From the NCBI GenBank assembly GCA_003133005.1, contig PKZI01000121.1, forward strand, positions 1-8,755: a stretch of DNA of 8,755 nucleotides. The letters run 5' to 3'. The notes under the pieces are model-generated. The model was not told the origin of the DNA. It ran no database searches and worked only from the letters and a program-made list of their open reading frames with translations. Positions within the stretch are counted from its first letter, which is position 1. Every line of letters begins with the position of its first letter. This document shows, one piece after another, positions 5,357-8,755 of this stretch. Both the position numbers and the translations under genes were made by a program. The DNA comes from Acidimicrobiaceae bacterium. Its GTDB lineage: Bacteria > Actinomycetota > Acidimicrobiia > Acidimicrobiales > RAAP-2.

Positions 5357-8052
5357 GGCTTCACCTTACCTTTCCGTCTTCGAGGTACCCAGCCGCGCAC
5401 GAATAAGATCGACGCCAGCAACGCCAGCGTGCCCCCCACCGATCCCACGAGGCCCACGTCAATGAATGGCGCGTGATAATGGAAGTGCACCTTCCACGTA
5501 CCCCGCGGGACGATGACTTGTTGAATAAGTCCGGACCGAACGACGTGCAACTTCTCAACCTTGCCCGTGGCGACGTTCACCGCAGTGGCGCGCCATCCCG
5601 GAATCCATTCCATGGAACGCTTGAGGACAGTCGGGTGCGTGGCGTCGATCGTGACCCACGAGTCGCCCCACGTCGTGTCCTCGATCTTCAATATTCGCGA
5701 GCTCGCCGCGTGTGAGCCCAACCAGTCACTCGCGCGAATGGACGTCGCACGAAAGTAGGTAAGCGAACCTACGGTCCCCTCGTCGTGCCACGCCGAGCAC
5801 GAGAGCGCCTCTTGGAACGAAGTATTGAGACTGTAGGTGACACGCGACGGACCTCGTTCGACCACGGCGCTCGATCCCACTAAGACCCCGACTACGGAAG
5901 TGACGCTCACTCCGGCCGCACTCTCGTGCTGATTCGCGAAGTCGAACGTCAACGACGATCCCCCGGGGACCGTCACCACGGCCCCTTCAGGTTTACCTCT
6001 CGCGTTGAGCAATTGCGCGCTCACTGGGTACGTGGCGACCGCTTGTGCGCCGACCCCCGTGACGTCGACCGAACGAACGGGCAAGGAGACTCCGAAGTAA
6101 CGAACAATGGACGCCTCGCGTGCCGGGTTGAGACAAGGACTGGGTGCCACGGTGGAAGAAGTCACCAACGAGGTGAGCTTGTCCGTGGGCACGACGACGG
6201 TCGAGAGTCGGAGTTGGTGATAGACGCCGCGCGCCAATTGACAGCCGTCAAGACCGAAGAGAGGATGCGTGTCGGTGACGTTGCCATAGAGTTCGTCGAT
6301 GAGCGAGCCGTAACCCTGCACGCTCTGAAGTTTGGTGAACACATTCATGTTCGCCGCGCCGAGGTCTTCGAACGTGTAGTGATTCTGTCCCGACGGATCG
6401 ACCAGGGCGTAACGACCGACAGGATCGATCAGCGTCAGCGCGTGGGCGCGCGAGGGTTCGACGTTCGCGTGTCCCGGTAAGAAACCATCACTACAGAACA
6501 GCGCGAAGACGAGCACGTCGAGCACCACCAACGCCGTGATCCAGTGCACGAAATGACGCCTTCGTAGTCCGAGCACGAGCACGAGCACGAACGCGAGCGC
6601 GATACCGAAGTGAACGAGCAACGTCGGTCGCTCGAATGTCGCGAGCGTGACCGATGGCTTGGCGTTGGTCATCCAGGTCACGATCTGATTGCCGAAGAGC
6701 AACATGAGCAGCGCCAACAACGCCGTCGCGATCGCGGGAGCTAAGGTGAACCACTTTCTTCGCCCAACGAGACCCGCTCCGATGACGTCGCGGTCGATCA
6801 AACGTTGGATGAACCAACCGAGGAACACCGTGAGTCCGAGGTCCACCACGATGATGCTGCGACTCTGCAGCCGGGTACTGCCGTAGAGCGGTATCTCGCG
6901 AAACACGTGACCGAGCGGCGTGAAGTTTCCCCACGCTGCAAAGAGGCCGACCACGATGAGAGCGACGTAGACAATCCACTGACGGTCCTCACGACGCCAG
7001 CCTCGACGCGTGACGCGTGTGAGAAACGCGAAGAACGCCACGAGGGCGAGTACCCCGACGTAGCCGGTGACCTCGGGCAGGTTGTAGTTCACGAAATAAC
7101 TCGGCTGACGCAACAGTCCGTTGCCGCCGAAGAGGTCCGGTATCAGCAGCAAGCCGGTCCACTTCACGTAGAGCGATCCCGCCCCGAACCATTGGTACGT
7201 GAGATCGGTGCGTTGGGATTGGTCGATGAAGGACAGTCCGGGCAACAACTGCCCCAGTCCAATGACGAGGCCCCACGCGCCCGCCACCGCGATACCAGCG
7301 ACGTACACCACTCGGTCGCGCCAGTTGACGGGTTGCCACGTCGTACGCACGAGCAGTACGACCGGCACCACGATGAGCAAGATCAATTGCATCTCGGCGA
7401 TGGCGCGTGGCTCGCCAGTGAGGTTGGTGAGCCCCCATAGTCCGGCCAGCGCCAACACACTCGGCGCCACGATGCGAAGTCGTTCTCGCCACGTTGCTTC
7501 ACTCGCCCGGCGCGTCGCTTGGGCCATCGCGAGCATGGCGAGTAGCGCCCACGGCAAGACCGCGTCGCCTTGTACGACGCCGAGGTGCACCATCTGGCCG
7601 ATCATCGCGCCACTCCACGCGTAGACAAAGCCAGCGGTACAACTCGCGAACGTCCCTAGCTTGTGCCAGCGCAACAACGCGAAGAGCCCGAGGGCGGCGC
7701 CCGCGTACACGGCGAAGATATTGAGGACCCACGAAAGGATCGCGGGCAGCACGATGAACAGCCACGTCAAGGGAAAGAACGCACCCGCGTTCATCCCCCC
7801 GAGCAGCGGCGTGCCCGAGTCCGCTAAACGATTAAAAAGTGGAAGATGACCGCTCGCGAACTGCTGGCCGACGAGCACACGCAGTGGGAAATTCTGCAGC
7901 AGGTTGTCCTGGGCGATCGCGGGATAACCGAACAGCGCCGGCACCGAGAAGATGAGCAGCGGCAAGCCAACTAGGAGCGCAATCGCCCAACGATCGGACT
8001 TCGAAAGTGGTCGCCACCACGTCGTGGTCGCGTTCGCTTCCGCCGTCTGCAT
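5353..8052 (-). CDS. Large polytopic membrane protein, YfhO-like (GT-C type glycosyltransferase)
   Basis: The 899-residue product has a cytosolic N-terminus, about a dozen or more hydrophobic helices between residues 22 and 520, a long soluble region (about 521-860, probably extracytoplasmic), and a last helix at 865-887 followed by a basic tail RGWVPRRRKGKVKP. The first outer loop holds an acidic residue in AIAQDNLLQNFPL (D49), then PLFNRLADSGTPLLGGMNAGAFFPL (start at 71), the pattern of YfhO-family proteins, which belong to the GT-C fold and use polyprenyl-phosphate sugars. The end of the soluble region, MEWIPGWRATAV (814-825) through VIVPRGTWKVHFHYHAPFIDVG (847-868), matches the YfhO C-terminal signature of PGW, VPxG and YxP. 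B. subtilis YfhO acts in lipoteichoic-acid glycosylation; the acceptor here is unknown. The gene begins 70 bp after pnp and overlaps dapB by 4 bp. Family is fairly sure, the reaction inferred. Confidence 0.8.
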   Translation of the reverse strand: MQTAEANATTTWWRPLSKSDRWAIALLVGLPLLIFSVPALFGYPAIAQDNLLQNFPLRVLVGQQFASGHLPLFNRLADSGTPLLGGMNAGAFFPLTWLFIVLPAILSWVLNIFAVYAGAALGLFALLRWHKLGTFASCTAGFVYAWSGAMIGQMVHLGVVQGDAVLPWALLAMLAMAQATRRASEATWRERLRIVAPSVLALAGLWGLTNLTGEPRAIAEMQLILLIVVPVVLLVRTTWQPVNWRDRVVYVAGIAVAGAWGLVIGLGQLLPGLSFIDQSQRTDLTYQWFGAGSLYVKWTGLLLIPDLFGGNGLLRQPSYFVNYNLPEVTGYVGVLALVAFFAFLTRVTRRGWRREDRQWIVYVALIVVGLFAAWGNFTPLGHVFREIPLYGSTRLQSRSIIVVDLGLTVFLGWFIQRLIDRDVIGAGLVGRRKWFTLAPAIATALLALLMLLFGNQIVTWMTNAKPSVTLATFERPTLLVHFGIALAFVLVLVLGLRRRHFVHWITALVVLDVLVFALFCSDGFLPGHANVEPSRAHALTLIDPVGRYALVDPSGQNHYTFEDLGAANMNVFTKLQSVQGYGSLIDELYGNVTDTHPLFGLDGCQLARGVYHQLRLSTVVVPTDKLTSLVTSSTVAPSPCLNPAREASIVRYFGVSLPVRSVDVTGVGAQAVATYPVSAQLLNARGKPEGAVVTVPGGSSLTFDFANQHESAAGVSVTSVVGVLVGSSAVVERGPSRVTYSLNTSFQEALSCSAWHDEGTVGSLTYFRATSIRASDWLGSHAASSRILKIEDTTWGDSWVTIDATHPTVLKRSMEWIPGWRATAVNVATGKVEKLHVVRSGLIQQVIVPRGTWKVHFHYHAPFIDVGLVGSVGGTLALLASILFVRGWVPRRRKGKVKP
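5361..5367 (-). promoter_or_regulatory. Ribosome-binding site of dapB
   Basis: The minus strand reads AAGGTGA, then four bases, then the GTG of dapB. It lies inside the last codons of the membrane-protein gene and supports the GTG at 5356 as the dapB start. Confidence 0.7.
6571..6588 (+). repeat. Three tandem GAGCAC hexamers inside the YfhO-like gene
   Basis: Three perfect copies of GAGCAC run in a row and continue imperfectly to about 6600. On the coding strand they give alternating Val-Leu codons of the hydrophobic run FVLVLVLGL at residues 489-497 of the membrane protein. This is most likely a by-product of codon preference in a membrane helix, though slippage there could add or remove Val-Leu pairs in frame. 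Confidence 0.6.
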
Positions 8053-8058
8053 CTACCT

Positions 8059-8064
8059 ACGCTA
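8059..8064 (-). promoter_or_regulatory. Candidate -10 hexamer for the YfhO-like gene
   Basis: The minus strand reads TAGCGT, then six bases, then the ATG at 8052, the same geometry as at dapA and the flavoprotein gene. The only Shine-Dalgarno-like sequence, AGGT, sits just three to four bases from the ATG, closer than usual. No clear -35 is seen; that position falls in the arm of the inverted repeat at 8080-8090. Confidence 0.4.
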
Positions 8065-8079
8065 CGTAAAACACCTGAT

Positions 8080-8116
8080 GCCATGCCACTCAGTCACTGG
8101 GACGAAGTGGCATGGC
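8080..8116 (-). terminator. Perfect 11-bp hairpin just after pnp (terminator, attenuator or mRNA 3' stabiliser)
   Basis: GCCATGCCACT at 8080-8090 and AGTGGCATGGC at 8106-8116 are exact reverse complements around a 15-base loop. In the pnp transcript the stem starts six bases after the TAG stop. On the exit side the minus strand continues ATCAGGTGTTTTAC, so the only T-run is four long and about seven bases from the stem, weaker than a classic intrinsic terminator. It may terminate partly, letting some transcription into the membrane-protein and dap genes, or block 3' exonucleases. The inverted repeat itself is certain. Confidence 0.7.
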
Positions 8117-8122
8117 CAGAAC

Positions 8123-8755
8123 CTAGCGGCGTCGCGGTCGCGGGCTGCGTCGCCCGGCACCTTCACCGTCGGAGAACGACGGGCCCCCGGGACCCAAGTC
8201 ACCTATCTCATCGGCGAGCTCTGCCTCAAAGGATGCCTCGAACGACGACTGTGCCTTGACGGGTGCCGCCGCTTCGCGGTCGCGACGCGGACGCTCTGAG
8301 GAATCGCGGTTTGGGCGCTCCGAAGAATCGCGGTTCGGACGATCACTCGAACTGCGCTCAGGACGCGAACGAGGCGCGTCGTCGTCACCGGCGACTGCGG
8401 CGAACTCACCGGCGAGCGAGAGCGATACTTTGCCCTGTGGATCAATGTCGTCAACCTTGACTTCGAGCGCTTGGCCCAGTTCGACGACATCTTCGACCTG
8501 ACCAATTCGCTTGCCACCGTTCAGTGGCGACATCTTGGAGATGTGCAACAATCCGTCGCGACCCGGCATGATGCTGATGAACGCGCCGAACTTCGCGATG
8601 TTCACGACACGGCCCGGGTAGGTCGCGCCGACCTCGGGCGTCGGGGGGTCGAGGATGAGCGCAATTCGTCGACGAGCCTCTTCGACCGCACGTCCGTCTT
8701 TGGCACCGATGGTCACCGTGCCAACCACCCCGTCGTCGTCGACCGCGATGTCCGC
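8123..8755 (-). CDS. pnp: Polynucleotide phosphorylase, C-terminal part (enters from the right edge)
   Basis: PNPase is a trimeric phosphorolytic 3'-to-5' exoribonuclease. Only its last 210 residues are here; the two RNase PH-like domains lie outside. Visible residues 1-35 are the end of the KH domain (DDDGVVGTVTIGAKDGRAVEEARRRI). Residues 42-114 form the S1 RNA-binding domain, with GRVVNIAKFGAFISIMPGRDGLLHISKM and VKVDDIDPQGKVSLSL. A low-complexity tail of almost 100 residues follows: three octapeptide copies of the type SSxRPxRD (136-159), an acidic, Phe-containing stretch (FEASFEAELADEIGDL, 172-187), then a Gly/Ser-rich segment ending in RRSPRPRRR. Charged tails are common on actinobacterial PNPases and may bind RNA or partners. 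The gene is the first of the minus-strand run, followed by a hairpin and the YfhO-like gene. Identity is certain from the KH-S1 pair in this context. Confidence 0.95.
   Translation of the reverse strand, partial: ADIAVDDDGVVGTVTIGAKDGRAVEEARRRIALILDPPTPEVGATYPGRVVNIAKFGAFISIMPGRDGLLHISKMSPLNGGKRIGQVEDVVELGQALEVKVDDIDPQGKVSLSLAGEFAAVAGDDDAPRSRPERSSSDRPNRDSSERPNRDSSERPRRDREAAAPVKAQSSFEASFEAELADEIGDLGPGGPSFSDGEGAGRRSPRPRRR
8279..8350 (-). repeat. Three 24-bp tandem repeats encoding an octapeptide in the PNPase tail
   Basis: The coding strand holds three adjacent 24-bp units translated SSDRPNRD, SSERPNRD and SSERPRRD. The protein copies differ at one or two positions, while synonymous sites differ more, so the duplication is not fresh or the peptide is under selection. 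Copy number may vary between strains. Its charge pattern of alternating Arg and Asp/Glu suggests a disordered segment. Confidence 0.85.

Noticed and set aside
6805..7440. 211-codon plus-strand open frame opposite the YfhO-like gene
   Set aside because: The product is a charged low-complexity mirror of membrane-helix codons, and the opposite strand has a full-length family match.
1..8755. CRISPR arrays, tRNA or rRNA genes, insertion sequences, defence or biosynthetic clusters
   Set aside because: None was seen. The window is nearly filled by six housekeeping or membrane genes and one flavoprotein; gaps are 53-70 bp.

Overview
The window reads as a chromosomal segment of a high-GC Actinomycetota bacterium. 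That placement is inferred from gene content and order: pnp, dapB, dapA, rnj and ftsK, in that relative order on one strand, recalls the arrangement in mycobacteria and streptomycetes. Codon use rich in GTC, GCG and CTC and GTG starts at several genes fit as well. A member of Acidimicrobiia is plausible but cannot be proved from this sequence.

Layout, right to left along the minus strand: the last 210 codons of polynucleotide phosphorylase (pnp, 8123-8755); a 70-bp gap with a perfect 11-bp inverted repeat; a 899-residue polytopic membrane protein of the YfhO / GT-C-like type (5353-8052); dapB (4586-5356), whose GTG overlaps the previous stop by 4 bp; a 53-bp gap; dapA (3636-4532); and rnj for ribonuclease J (1982-3643), whose GTG overlaps the end of dapA by 8 bp. 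A siderophore-interacting flavoprotein (1218-1985) lies on the plus strand and meets rnj tail to tail inside one CTAG. Beyond a 60-bp divergent promoter region, ftsK begins on the minus strand and runs off the left edge (1-1157, 385 codons seen).

Functionally this is mostly core machinery. DapA and DapB catalyse consecutive steps towards meso-diaminopimelate and lysine, which feed peptidoglycan. PNPase and RNase J are the two main processive RNA-decay nucleases of such bacteria, FtsK moves chromosome termini at the septum, and the YfhO-like protein probably glycosylates an envelope polymer or lipid. The accessory elements are the YfhO-like gene, sitting where other actinobacteria carry other genes between pnp and dapB, and the oppositely oriented flavoprotein between rnj and ftsK.

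The most interesting non-coding signal is a repeated promoter geometry. Three genes that do not overlap an upstream neighbour (flavoprotein, dapA, YfhO-like) each have a TANNNT hexamer ending exactly six bases before the ATG, and ftsK has one ending eight bases before its GTG. This suggests leaderless transcripts. I found no CRISPR array, tRNA, rRNA, insertion sequence or clearly new system.
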